NCBI RefSeq assembly: GCF_900101905.1
Contig: NZ_FNAJ01000013.1
Location: 62,001 to 126,000, forward strand
Direction: 5' to 3'
Origin: Myxococcus virescens
Lineage (GTDB): Bacteria; Myxococcota; Myxococcia; Myxococcales; Myxococcaceae
DNA: 64,000 nucleotides
The notes below the pieces were generated by a model that ran no database searches, was not told the DNA's origin, and saw only the letters and a program-made list of their open reading frames with translations. Of this stretch, positions 44,994 to 53,337 are shown piece after piece; position 1 is the first letter of the stretch, and each line of letters opens with the position of its first letter. A program made the position numbers and the translations under genes.

Positions 44994-47900
44994 CTAGGCC
45001 TTGGGCATCCAGACGCGGATGAGCGACAGCAGCTTCTCCACATCCAGAGGCTTGGCGATGTAGTCATTGGCGCCAGCGGCCAGGCACTTCTCCTGGTCAT
45101 CCCGCATGGCCTTCGCAGTCAGGGCGATGATGGGCAGCTTGTGCCATTCGGTGCGCTTGCGGATTTCGCGCATGGCCGCCAGCCCATCCATCTCCGGCAT
45201 CATGATGTCCATCAGCACCAGGTCCACCGTCTGCGACGGTTGGGCGAGGCTGCGCGTCAGACGCTCCAGCGCTTCCTTTCCGTTGCGGGCAATCTCCACC
45301 TTGGCGCCCCGCGGCTCCAGGACGCTGGACAGGGCGAAGATGTTTCGCACGTCGTCCTCCACCACCAGGATGCGCCGGCCCTCCAGCGCCGCCTCCCGGT
45401 CGCGCGCCACCTGCAGCATGCGCTGCCGCTCCGGGGGCATCCGCGCCTCCACCTGATGGAGGAAGAGCGTGACTTCGTCCAACAGGCGCTCGGGCGAGCG
45501 CGCGCCCTTGATGATGATGGACTTGGAGAAGCGCCGCAGCCGCTGCTCCTCGTCGCGCGTCATCGAGCGGCCCGTGTAGACGATGACGGGCGGGAAGGAG
45601 ACGTTCTCCAGCGCGGCCATCTGCTCCAGCAGCTCGTAGCCGCTGAGGTCCGGCAGGTTGAGGTCCATCACCATGCAGTCGAAGGTGCGCTCACGCAGCT
45701 TCTCCAGCGCCTGCCCCGCCGTGGCCACGCCGACGATGCCCACCTCGTCGCTCTCCAGCAGGTGCTGGATGCTCTCGCGCTGGCGGGCGTCGTCCTCCAC
45801 CACCAGCACGCGCCGCACGCCGGGGGAGAACTTGGTCTCCAGCTTGCGCACGGCCTCCATGAGCTGCTCGCGCTGCACCGGCTTGAGGGCATAGCCCACG
45901 GCCCCCAGCTCCAGCGCCTCGCGCGAGTGGTCCGCCACGGAGATGACGTGCACGGGGATGTGCCGCGTCTTCGCGTTGCGCTTGAGCTGGTCCAGCACCG
46001 CCAGGCCCGAATGGTCCGGCAGGTTCATGTCCAGCAGGATGGCGCTCGGCTGGTACCGCACGGCGGCCTGGTAGGCGTCACTACCGTTGTCGGTGACGAT
46101 GGCCAGGAAGCCCAGCTCCCGCGCCAGGTCCCGGAGGATGAGGGCGAAGCGCCGGTCATCCTCGACGACGAGGATGACGCGCGCGTCCGGAGCCAACTGC
46201 TCGCGGTCGTCCTCCACGGCGCTGGCGGCCAGCGGGCGCGGCGCGGTCTCCACCAACGACGCGGGAACGGGCGCGGGCGGCGGGGCCACCGGCGCACGGA
46301 AGGAGGCCACCGCGCCAGGAGACTCGCGAGCTACCAGCGTCCGGTCGCCGAGCGCCACCGGCAGCGTCACGGTGAAGGTGCTTCCCTGACCGGGCGTGCT
46401 CTCCACCGACACGTCGCCGCCCAGCAGCCGCGCCAGGTCGCGGGAGATGGAGAGGCCCAGCCCCGAGCCGCCGTACTTGCGGTGGGTGCTGCCATCCGCC
46501 TGCCGGAAGGCCTCGAAGATGAGGCCCTGGAGGTGAGCGGGAATGCCGATGCCGGTGTCCGTGACGGCGAACGCCACCCGGCCCGGACCGGCGGGAAGGA
46601 CGCGCAGGGACACCACGCCCTTCTCCGTGAACTTGAGCGCGTTGGAGAGCAGGTTCTTCAGCACCTGGCCCAACCGCTGGGGGTCCGTCTCCACCGTGGC
46701 CGGCGCTCCCGGCTCCACCTGCGCGGTGAAGCCGATGCCCTTCTCCTGCGCCAGCACCTGGAAGGTGCGCGACAGGTTCTCCACGAAGCGCGGCAGGCTC
46801 ACCGCCTCCGGCAGGAGGTCCACCTTCCCCGCCTCGATGCGGGACAGGTCCAGGATGTCGTTGATGAGCGCGAGCAAGTCGTTGCCCGCCGCGGAGATGG
46901 TCTGCGCGAACTTCACCTGCTCCTCGGTGAGATTCCCATCCTTGTTGTCGGCCAGCAGCTTGGCCAGGATGAGCGAGCTGTTGAGCGGCGTGCGCAGTTC
47001 GTGGCTCATGTTGGCCAGGAACTCGGACTTGTAGCGGCCGGTGCGCTCCAGCTCCTCGGCCTTCTCCGTCAGCTCCGCCTGGGCCCGGGTGAGGACGTCC
47101 TTCTGCTTCTCCAGCAGCTGCGTCTGCGCCTCCAGTTGGGAGTTGGTCTGCTCCAGCTCCGCCTGCTGCTCCTCCAGCCGGGCCTGGGACTCCTTCAGGA
47201 TGCGGCTCTGCTCTTCAATCTCTTCGTTGGAGACGCGCAGCTCCTCCTGCTGGGCCTGGAGCTCCTCGGACTGGCGCTGCGTCTCCTCCAGCAGCTCCTC
47301 CAGCCGCGTGCGGTCATGGGAGGTCCGCACGGCGATGGCCACCAACTCCGCCACCCGTTCGAGCAGCGTCAGGTCGGAGGGGTGGATGGGGTGGAGGAAG
47401 CCCAGCTCCAACACCGCGTTGACCTTGCCGTCCACCTGCGCGGGTACCACCAGCAGGTGCCGCGGCGTCCCCTGCCCCAGGCTGGAGCTGACGGGCAGGT
47501 AGCCTTCGGGCACGTCCTGGACGTGGAAGACGCGACGGTGCTTGAGCGCCTGTCCCACCAGCCCCTCTCCTGGCTGGAGCACCGCGCCCGAGTTCGGGAA
47601 GGTCGCGGGCAGCGCATAGCCCGCGAAGCGGCGGAAGCGCTCCGCCTCATCCGCCAGGTAGAGGGCGCCCACCTGCGCATCCAGGTACTCCGCCAGCAGG
47701 CGCAGGACGTTGTCGCCCAGTTGCTCCAGGCGCTGCTCGCCCTGCATCGCCGCGCTCAGCAGCGACTGTCCCTGCTGCATCCAAGCCTGGATGGAGCGCG
47801 CCCGGAACTCGCGCGACGTCATGTACGCCGCGATGAAGATGAGCACCAGCAGCAGCGCCGACCCCAGCCAGGTGACGGTCAGCGACGTGGTGGCCGCGCG

Positions 47901-48458
47901 CTGGAAGTCGCCATCGCGCAGCTCGAGCAGCCGCCGCTCCTCCGTCTCCATCTGCTCCACCAGGGCTCGGATGCGGGTCATCAGCTCGATGCCTTCATCG
48001 GTCCGGACCAGGGCCAGCGCGGCATCCGGCTGGCCCGTCTGCTTCAGCTCCACCGTCCGCTGAATCTCCGCCAGCTTCTCGGTGATGAGGGCGTTGAGCG
48101 TCACCAGCCGCCGCTGCTGGAGCGCGTTGTCGCCCATCAACGTCTGGAGCTCCGCCAGTTGAGTCGGCAGCAGCCGGTTGGCGTTGGTGTACGGCTCCAG
48201 GTAGCTGTCCTCGCTCGTCAGCAGGAAGCCGCGCTGGCTGCTCTCCGCATCTTTCACCGAAGAGAGGAGCGTCTTGAGACGTTCGACCACCCCCATGGTG
48301 TGGCGGACCATCTCCACGGCGTTCGTCCGCGTCTCCAGCGCCTGGTAGGTCAGGACGGCGATGAGCAACACCGCCAGCGCCGCCACCACGTAGCCAGCGA
48401 GCGTCGGCGGCGGCAGCGGTGGTCCAAAACGATTGACGCGAGGGGTGGAGGAGCTCAT
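44994..48458 (-). CDS. Membrane hybrid histidine kinase (CHASE3-GAF-HK-three receivers)
   Basis: 1,154 residues. TM1 about 18-40 and TM2 about 195-214 flank a CHASE3-like periplasmic helical domain (SSQRGFLLTSEDSYLEPY). Then follow GAF about 240-380, a Glu/Gln-rich coiled coil about 385-475, HisKA with phospho-His 486 in FLANMSHELRTPLNS, an ATPase domain about 590-705 (NLLSNALKFTEKG, YGGSGLGLSISRDLA), and three receivers at about 755-870, 895-1010 and 1030-1150. Each receiver has a DD pair and a conserved Asp (LLDMNLPDHSG, VMDLNLPDLSG, LMDIMMPEMDG). The gene leads the four-gene leftward operon HK-cheR-cheB-receiver-kinase, which argues for a phosphorelay with adaptation by methylation. Signal unknown. 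Confidence 0.93.
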   Translation of the reverse strand: MSSSTPRVNRFGPPLPPPTLAGYVVAALAVLLIAVLTYQALETRTNAVEMVRHTMGVVERLKTLLSSVKDAESSQRGFLLTSEDSYLEPYTNANRLLPTQLAELQTLMGDNALQQRRLVTLNALITEKLAEIQRTVELKQTGQPDAALALVRTDEGIELMTRIRALVEQMETEERRLLELRDGDFQRAATTSLTVTWLGSALLLVLIFIAAYMTSREFRARSIQAWMQQGQSLLSAAMQGEQRLEQLGDNVLRLLAEYLDAQVGALYLADEAERFRRFAGYALPATFPNSGAVLQPGEGLVGQALKHRRVFHVQDVPEGYLPVSSSLGQGTPRHLLVVPAQVDGKVNAVLELGFLHPIHPSDLTLLERVAELVAIAVRTSHDRTRLEELLEETQRQSEELQAQQEELRVSNEEIEEQSRILKESQARLEEQQAELEQTNSQLEAQTQLLEKQKDVLTRAQAELTEKAEELERTGRYKSEFLANMSHELRTPLNSSLILAKLLADNKDGNLTEEQVKFAQTISAAGNDLLALINDILDLSRIEAGKVDLLPEAVSLPRFVENLSRTFQVLAQEKGIGFTAQVEPGAPATVETDPQRLGQVLKNLLSNALKFTEKGVVSLRVLPAGPGRVAFAVTDTGIGIPAHLQGLIFEAFRQADGSTHRKYGGSGLGLSISRDLARLLGGDVSVESTPGQGSTFTVTLPVALGDRTLVARESPGAVASFRAPVAPPPAPVPASLVETAPRPLAASAVEDDREQLAPDARVILVVEDDRRFALILRDLARELGFLAIVTDNGSDAYQAAVRYQPSAILLDMNLPDHSGLAVLDQLKRNAKTRHIPVHVISVADHSREALELGAVGYALKPVQREQLMEAVRKLETKFSPGVRRVLVVEDDARQRESIQHLLESDEVGIVGVATAGQALEKLRERTFDCMVMDLNLPDLSGYELLEQMAALENVSFPPVIVYTGRSMTRDEEQRLRRFSKSIIIKGARSPERLLDEVTLFLHQVEARMPPERQRMLQVARDREAALEGRRILVVEDDVRNIFALSSVLEPRGAKVEIARNGKEALERLTRSLAQPSQTVDLVLMDIMMPEMDGLAAMREIRKRTEWHKLPIIALTAKAMRDDQEKCLAAGANDYIAKPLDVEKLLSLIRVWMPKA

Positions 48459-48690
48459 CGAACCTCCCGCACGGTCGAGAGGGCGCGCTCACTTCCGCGA
48501 CGGCACGAACGGCCAGCCAGGCCGCTGTTGAGGCACTGAGGAACACCTGTCATGTTGAGACGCGTCCGGTAGCGGGGGTCGACGCAGCAGGTCACCGCGT
48601 ACCACAGGCCGCGCTGGGTCCTCAGGCGCCCACCCGCCAGACACGTCGCACAATATCGGCTACGCGACACTGTGCTGCCCCGAGGGGTGG

Positions 48691-49425
48691 CTACACCTCC
48701 AGCAACACATACCGCTGGTCCGGGGTGTGCTTCGCCAACAGGGGCATGGCCACGTTGTAGACGGGGATGCCGCTCTTCGTCTTTCCGTTGCGAGCGCCGT
48801 GGTGCGCGTGCCCGTGGAACACCGCCTCCGCGCCGTAGTGGTCAATGGGCATGGACAGGCGGCTGGTGCCCAGGAAGGGGCGAATCTCGATGTTCTCCCC
48901 CTCCAGCGTGTCCGGCACCGGGGCGTAGTGCATGATGACCACCTTCTTCTCCACGTCGAGGTGGCTCAGCGCGGCCTCCAGCTTGAGCGACTCCGTGACG
49001 GCCTCCTGCACGAAGGCCTTCGTCTGACCCTCGCCAAAGGCCTGGAGTGTCGCGTTGCCGAAGCCGCCGCCAAAGCCCTTCACGCCCGCCACGCCCAGCA
49101 CCTTCTCGAAGATGAAGTGGTCCCCGTCCAACACGTGGACGCCGACCTTGGCCAGCTCGCCGCAAATCTCCTTCACCTGGTTGTGCTCATAGTCGTGGTT
49201 GCCGAGCACCGCGGCACAGGGAACGCGGAGCGCGGACAGCTCCTCCGCCAGCACCTTGCCCTCTTCAATCATTCCGCGGTCGGTGAGGTCGCCGCACAAC
49301 ACGAGCAGGTCCGCCGTGGCGTTCACCTGCTTGACCAGTTGCCGGAAGCGACCGTGGTGGTCCTCGCGGCAGTGCAGGTCACCGACCGCCGCCAACCGAA
49401 TTTTCGAGCCCGGATCGCGCGCCAC
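48691..49425 (-). CDS. Metallophosphoesterase
   Basis: 244 residues from the GTG at 49425, with GAGGGG about six bases upstream; an earlier GTG at 49473 would overlap the upstream gene even more. The calcineurin-like metal site is complete: AAVGDLHCRED, LCGDLTDRG, LGNHDYE, VIMHYAPVPDT and FHGHAHHGARNG. The family includes cyclic-nucleotide phosphodiesterases and other phosphoesterases that use two metal ions. The substrate cannot be told from sequence. The gene overlaps the end of the nucleotidyltransferase-like gene by 47 bases in another frame, which suggests co-expression. It ends 232 bases before the hybrid kinase start. Confidence 0.9.
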   Translation of the reverse strand: MARDPGSKIRLAAVGDLHCREDHHGRFRQLVKQVNATADLLVLCGDLTDRGMIEEGKVLAEELSALRVPCAAVLGNHDYEHNQVKEICGELAKVGVHVLDGDHFIFEKVLGVAGVKGFGGGFGNATLQAFGEGQTKAFVQEAVTESLKLEAALSHLDVEKKVVIMHYAPVPDTLEGENIEIRPFLGTSRLSMPIDHYGAEAVFHGHAHHGARNGKTKSGIPVYNVAMPLLAKHTPDQRYVLLEV

Positions 49426-50236
49426 TCTCGTCCCCTCGCTGTCGTTCGTTCTCGTCCCAGGACCTCCCGTCACTGAAGCCCCAGTGGTGGATGTCCACGT
49501 GATAGTTCACGCGGGAAATCAGGTTGCCGCGGCACAGCTTCTCTTCCCAGCACCCCTCGCGCAGGGTGTGCAGCGTGCGGCTCATCAGCTCCGCCATCAC
49601 CCATTCGGGAATGGCGTCCCGCTCGGACGGATAGGCGAAGCGGAACATCATCAGGTGACTGAGCAGGACCTCCCAGTACCGGTCGAACCGGCGCATCATC
49701 CGCTCCCAGTCCATGTTCCGGCCCGCCTTCAGCAGCAGGTGGTTCACGTCCGCGCCGTCATAGCGCTCGCGCTCGTTCACGAACGCCTTGGACCAGATCA
49801 TCTCCTCGGCGGGAGCCACCAGACACTCGTGCCCGAAGATGGTGGCGCGCGGGGCGTGTTCGAACCACTCGTCGTCCACCACCGCCACGCCGTTGCCGGA
49901 GGAGAAGATGAAGTCGACGAAGTAGTCGCCCTTGAAGGCCTTGTAGAGCCAGACCTCGTCCGCGCGCTCGGTGCGCCAGCCATCCTTCTCCAGGACTTGC
50001 AGCGCTCGGAGCGCGTCCGCCTTGCGGGGGAAGAGGTCCAGGTCCTTCGTGTCGCGGTAGATGCCGGTGTACGTCGCATAGGCGTAGGCACCGCCCACGA
50101 CGAAGGGCACCCCGGCGTCGATCAGCAACCCGACGGCCCTGGCCCGGGCGTTGAGTTCGTCCGGGGCCCGCTCACGCTCTGCCAGCTGCGCGTCCGTACC
50201 CATCTCGCCGGGATGGTTGGGGTGTCTCTTTTCCAT
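49379..50236 (-). CDS. Nucleotidyltransferase-like protein
   Basis: 285 residues. About 35-80 contains VGGAYAYATYTGI and YRDTKDLDLF, the G-G and D-x-D pattern of nucleotidyltransferases of the AbiEii/DUF6036 type, followed by ALRALQVLEKDGW and YFVDFIFSS, the usual third acidic strand. About 110-235 is a helical domain (EMIWSKAFVNERERYDGADVN; RYWEVLLSHLMMFRFAYP). The C-terminus (HVDIHHWGFSDGRS) is distinct. The role is unknown; homologous domains act as toxins, resistance proteins or tRNA-modifying enzymes, but there is no partner antitoxin visible here. It shares 47 bases with the metallophosphoesterase gene, so the two may act in one nucleotide pathway. Confidence 0.75.
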   Translation of the reverse strand: MEKRHPNHPGEMGTDAQLAERERAPDELNARARAVGLLIDAGVPFVVGGAYAYATYTGIYRDTKDLDLFPRKADALRALQVLEKDGWRTERADEVWLYKAFKGDYFVDFIFSSGNGVAVVDDEWFEHAPRATIFGHECLVAPAEEMIWSKAFVNERERYDGADVNHLLLKAGRNMDWERMMRRFDRYWEVLLSHLMMFRFAYPSERDAIPEWVMAELMSRTLHTLREGCWEEKLCRGNLISRVNYHVDIHHWGFSDGRSWDENERQRGDESGARSGLENSVGGGR

Positions 50237-50442
50237 GGCCGAAAGGTAGGACTGAGAATTTCAGCCGTCCGCCGGTGCGGAATAGATGCCTGGGGAGCGG
50301 GCAGCCAACCTACAAGCATCGTGATTCCGGACGTTTCACGCACCCTGCAGGCGCCTTTTCCGTTTTCCGGCCGAGCTGTGTCCATACAGGCAGACACGCT
50401 GCTGCACGGCCCGCCGGGGGCCGTTCGAAGGGAACGTGGACC

Positions 50443-50826
50443 ATGAGCCTGCTATGTGCCGCCCTGCTGGTGACGGGCTGTGACAACGCGACGAGCGACG
50501 AAGACACCTTCCGGGAAGGACTGCCCTCCAAGGCGATGGCGGAGATGCGCTCGCCCTCCAGGAACAACGGGCAGGGGCTGACGGCCTCCTACGGCGAAGG
50601 GCCACAGGCCGGGTACCATCCTGAAGGCCAGGGCGGGCAGGAGGCCGTGGAGACGCGGGAACTGGTGCGCGTGGACGTGGAGACACGGGCGGCCGCCATC
50701 CACCACCACGTCGATGGAATGACGCTGGATGAAGCAGCCGCGCTGCGGAGCCGCTCGGTGCCCACCCGCCGCAAGCAGTTGGAGCACTTCGCGGCGCTGG
50801 GCGGAGAGGAGCTGAAGGTCCCATGA
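50443..50826 (+). CDS. Small lipoprotein upstream of a zf-HC2 membrane protein
   Basis: 127 residues from the ATG at 50443. The N-terminus MSLLCAALLVTGC is a very short lipoprotein signal with lipobox VTGC. The mature part is polar, with two charged segments (DEDTFREGLPSKAMAEMRSP; EAVETRELVRVDVETRAA) and a helical end (LDEAAALRSRSVPTRRKQLEHF). It overlaps the next gene in an ATGA arrangement, so it is translationally coupled to it. It is probably an exported partner of the zf-HC2 protein. I do not recognise its family. Confidence 0.7.
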   Translation: MSLLCAALLVTGCDNATSDEDTFREGLPSKAMAEMRSPSRNNGQGLTASYGEGPQAGYHPEGQGGQEAVETRELVRVDVETRAAAIHHHVDGMTLDEAAALRSRSVPTRRKQLEHFAALGGEELKVP

Positions 50827-51602
50827 GCGCGCACGAATCGGAATGGACGCTGCGCCGCCTGAGCGCCGGAGAGCTGACCACCACCGAGGCCGCCCGCGTC
50901 CAGGCCCATGCGGCCTCGTGCGAGTCCTGCGCCCAGGCCCTGCGCGGCATCCAGGCAGCCCAGACACGGCTCGAAGCGGAAGGCCCCTTCGGGCGCTTCG
51001 AGGCCGGCGTGGAGCAGGCCCTGCGGCGGCAGCAGGACTCCGCCCGGCCACCGCCGCGACGCTGGGTGGCGACGACGGTGGCCATCGCCGCGTCGCTGCT
51101 GGTGGTGGTGCTGGTGCGCCCGCTGCTGGGCTCCAGCGCGGAGTCGGGCGCCATCGAGGGACTCAACCGCCTCAAGGGCGGCGCGACGGCGGAGCTGCTC
51201 ATCGGCGGGGGGCTGGGGCCACAGCGGGAGGCCATTCCGGGAAGGCCCGAGGCGCTCGACCTGGGTGAGCGGGTGACGGTGGGCTACACGGCGGGGACGC
51301 ACCGCTACGTGGCGGCGCTGTCGGTGGATGCCATTGGCGAGGTGACGCCGCTGTTTCCGGAGGCGGGAGCCAGCGCCCCCGTGGTCCCTGGCAGTGGACA
51401 GCACTGGCTGCCCGGAGGCTGGGAGTTCACCGGCTCCGGAGCTGAGCGCGTCATCGTCGTGCTGAGTGACGAGCCCCTGCCCCAGGAGACGCTGGTGGAA
51501 GCCGCCCGGCGCGCCTTTGCCCAGGCGGATGGCGACGTCGGCCGGATGGCCGAACTGGAAGTCCCCGGAGCGCAGACGCACTGGGTGCTGCAGAAGCCAT
51601 GA
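50823..51602 (+). CDS. Membrane protein with zf-HC2-type anti-sigma-like domain
   Basis: 259 residues. About 1-45 holds a zf-HC2-like zinc site, H-x3-C-x2-C (AHAASCESC), the typical N-terminus of zinc-binding anti-sigma factors. About 78-100 is one transmembrane helix (TTVAIAASLLVVVLVRPLLG). The C-terminal 155 residues face outward and resemble a DUF4384-type beta-sandwich (RYVAALSVDAIGEVTPLFPE, GSGQHWLPGGWEFTGSGAERVIVVLSDEP). In other myxobacterial loci such a protein precedes a caspase-like gene; here that gene is reduced to a remnant. No sigma factor gene is adjacent. It starts within the stop of the lipoprotein gene (ATGA) and ends in the same way against the remnant. Confidence 0.8.
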   Translation: MSAHESEWTLRRLSAGELTTTEAARVQAHAASCESCAQALRGIQAAQTRLEAEGPFGRFEAGVEQALRRQQDSARPPPRRWVATTVAIAASLLVVVLVRPLLGSSAESGAIEGLNRLKGGATAELLIGGGLGPQREAIPGRPEALDLGERVTVGYTAGTHRYVAALSVDAIGEVTPLFPEAGASAPVVPGSGQHWLPGGWEFTGSGAERVIVVLSDEPLPQETLVEAARRAFAQADGDVGRMAELEVPGAQTHWVLQKP

Positions 51603-51894
51603 GCCGTCTGCCCTGCCCCACGCGCGCCCTGGCGCGGGTGCTCGCCCTGTCCGCGTCCGCCGCGGACACGCTGCGCTGCTTCGCGCTGGTGGCCGGCAAT
51701 GACCAGGGCGGCGCCGACGCGCGTCCGCCGCGCTTCGCTCGGGACGACGCCCGGAAGATGCAGTCGCTCCTGCCCCGCCACGGCGCTGGGATTTACTCAA
51801 TCCCACCGAGGGTGAGCGCGCCACCTGCCCGGACTTCTCCGCGCCGGACGGCCAGGAGGGCAGCCGAGCGGACATTCCCGCGCATGAATGGTGA
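51599..51894 (+). pseudogene. Remnant of a caspase-like gene
   Basis: The ATG at 51599 overlaps the previous stop (ATGA). The first 60 codons encode a signal-like stretch and then FALVAGNDQGGADARPPRFA and DDARKMQSLLPRHG, which match the N-terminal beta-1/alpha-1 region of caspase-family (peptidase C14-like) proteins of myxobacteria as I know them. The rest of the domain, with the catalytic His and Cys, is missing. From about 51781 a different frame reads WDLLNPTEGERATCPDFSAP up to a TGA at 51892, with normal codon use, so it looks like the tail of another or the same gene joined out of frame. Total remaining length is under 300 bases. This suggests a deletion with a frameshift junction near 51780. 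Confidence 0.65.
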
Positions 51895-51942
51895 CGCGCG
51901 GGGTGGATTCTCTATGCTGGCCGCTGTTCTCCCGCGCCCTCC

Positions 51943-53232
51943 ATGTCCAAGCCCTCCATCCTCGAAGTTCTCAAGAGCCCGCGCATCTGGCTGCTCGTGG
52001 CCGTTGGTTTCGCCTCGGGCCTGCCCCTGTGGCTGACGGGCGTCACGCTGTCGGCGTGGATGAAGGACGAGGGCGTCAACTTGAAGACGATTGGCGTCTT
52101 CGGCCTCGTGAGCATGCCGTACACCTTCAAGGTGCTCTGGGCGCCGTTGATGGACCGCTACACCCTGCCCTTCCTGGGCCGGCGGCGCGGGTGGATGCTG
52201 GTGACGCAGGTGCTGCTCATGGGCGCCATTGCCGCCATGGGTCTGGTGAATCCCAAGGACGCGCCGGTGACCATGGCCGCCATGGCGGTGCTGGTGACGT
52301 TCCTGTCCGCCAGTCAGGACATCGTCGCGGACGCGTGGCGCACGGACATCCTCACCGTGGAGGAGCGCGGCCTCGGCAACTCCACGTACATCACCGGTTA
52401 CCGCCTGGGCATGCTCACCGCGGGCGCCCTGGCCCTGACGCTGTCGGACATCGCCGGCTGGTCCCAGACGTACTTCATCATGGGCCTGCTGATGGCCGTG
52501 GGCGTGGTGGCCACGCTCCTGGCCCCGGAGCCCCAGGGCTCGAAGCCGCCGCGCAACCTGACGGACGCCGTGGTGAAGCCCTTCGTGGAGTACTTCACGC
52601 GCAAGGGCGCCGTCGCCGTCATCCTCTTCCTGGTACTCTACAAGCTGGGAGACGCCATCGCCGCCGGAATGGTGACGCCCTTCTACAAAGAGCTGGGCTT
52701 CTCCAACACGGAGATTGGCGCGCTCAGCAAGGGCCTGGGCATGGTGTCCACCATCGCGGGTGGACTGCTGGCCGGCGTGCTGATGGTGAAGCTGGGCACG
52801 CGGCGCAGCCTCTTCGTCTTCGGCGCGGCACAAGCCCTCACCAACCTGATGTTCATGGGGCTGGCGCTGGTGGGGAAGAACGACCTGATGCTGGCGGCCA
52901 CCATCACCGTGGACAACCTCTGCGGCGGTCTGGCGGTAACGGCCTTCGCCGCCTACCTGATGTCGCTGTGCCACAAGAGCTTCAGCGCCACGCAGTACGC
53001 GCTCCTGTCCGCGCTGGGCACGGTGGCCAACCGTCTCATCTCCGCCTCCTCCGGCTACCTGGCTGAGTGGCTGGGCTGGCCTACTTTCTTCGCCGGCACC
53101 GTGCTGCTCGCCGTGCCCGCGCTGGTGCTGCTCGCGTTCCTCCCAGAGAACGCCGCCACCCCGGCCGAGGAGCTCCCGGAGCCCGCGCCCCAAGGCGAGT
53201 CCTCATCCAGCGCGGCGGCCGTGGCCCGTTGA
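51943..53232 (+). CDS. AmpG-like major facilitator permease
   Basis: 429 residues with about 12 transmembrane segments. The N-terminal region reads GFASGLPLWLTGVTLSAWMK, then LKTIGVFGLVSMPYTFKVLW, LMDRYTLPFLGRRRGWML and LVTFLSASQDIVADAWRTDIL. These are the signature blocks of AmpG, the inner-membrane permease for anhydromuropeptides in cell-wall recycling. AmpG of enterobacteria feeds AmpC beta-lactamase induction; no ampC, ampD or ampR is in this window. The C-terminus ends with a polar Ala/Pro/Ser tail. It stands alone between the caspase remnant and phosphoglucomutase. Substrate range is inferred. Confidence 0.88.
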   Translation: MSKPSILEVLKSPRIWLLVAVGFASGLPLWLTGVTLSAWMKDEGVNLKTIGVFGLVSMPYTFKVLWAPLMDRYTLPFLGRRRGWMLVTQVLLMGAIAAMGLVNPKDAPVTMAAMAVLVTFLSASQDIVADAWRTDILTVEERGLGNSTYITGYRLGMLTAGALALTLSDIAGWSQTYFIMGLLMAVGVVATLLAPEPQGSKPPRNLTDAVVKPFVEYFTRKGAVAVILFLVLYKLGDAIAAGMVTPFYKELGFSNTEIGALSKGLGMVSTIAGGLLAGVLMVKLGTRRSLFVFGAAQALTNLMFMGLALVGKNDLMLAATITVDNLCGGLAVTAFAAYLMSLCHKSFSATQYALLSALGTVANRLISASSGYLAEWLGWPTFFAGTVLLAVPALVLLAFLPENAATPAEELPEPAPQGESSSSAAAVAR

Positions 53233-53247
53233 ATCGCCACCTGAATC

Positions 53248-53267
53248 CCGGGGCCGGCACGGCCCGG
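53248..53267 (+). terminator. GC-rich hairpin after the AmpG-like gene
   Basis: Arms at 53248-53256 and 53260-53267 pair with one bulged G around a three-base loop, 15 bases after the stop. There is no T-run, so it is only a possible terminator. Confidence 0.3.
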
Positions 53268-53337
53268 ATGTAACGCGGTGCACGCTCGCCAGAATCGTTG
53301 AGCCGTCCTCCTTGCGGCATGGCTATGTTCCGCGGCC

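Noticed and set aside
44847..48539. A 1,230-codon plus-strand frame opposite the hybrid kinase
   Set aside because: Antisense of a kinase with all expected motifs; no coding signature of its own.
50237..50442. Missing sigma factor gene upstream of the zf-HC2 protein
   Set aside because: I looked for a short ECF sigma gene or remnant in this 206-base gap and found no region 2 or region 4 motif in any frame.
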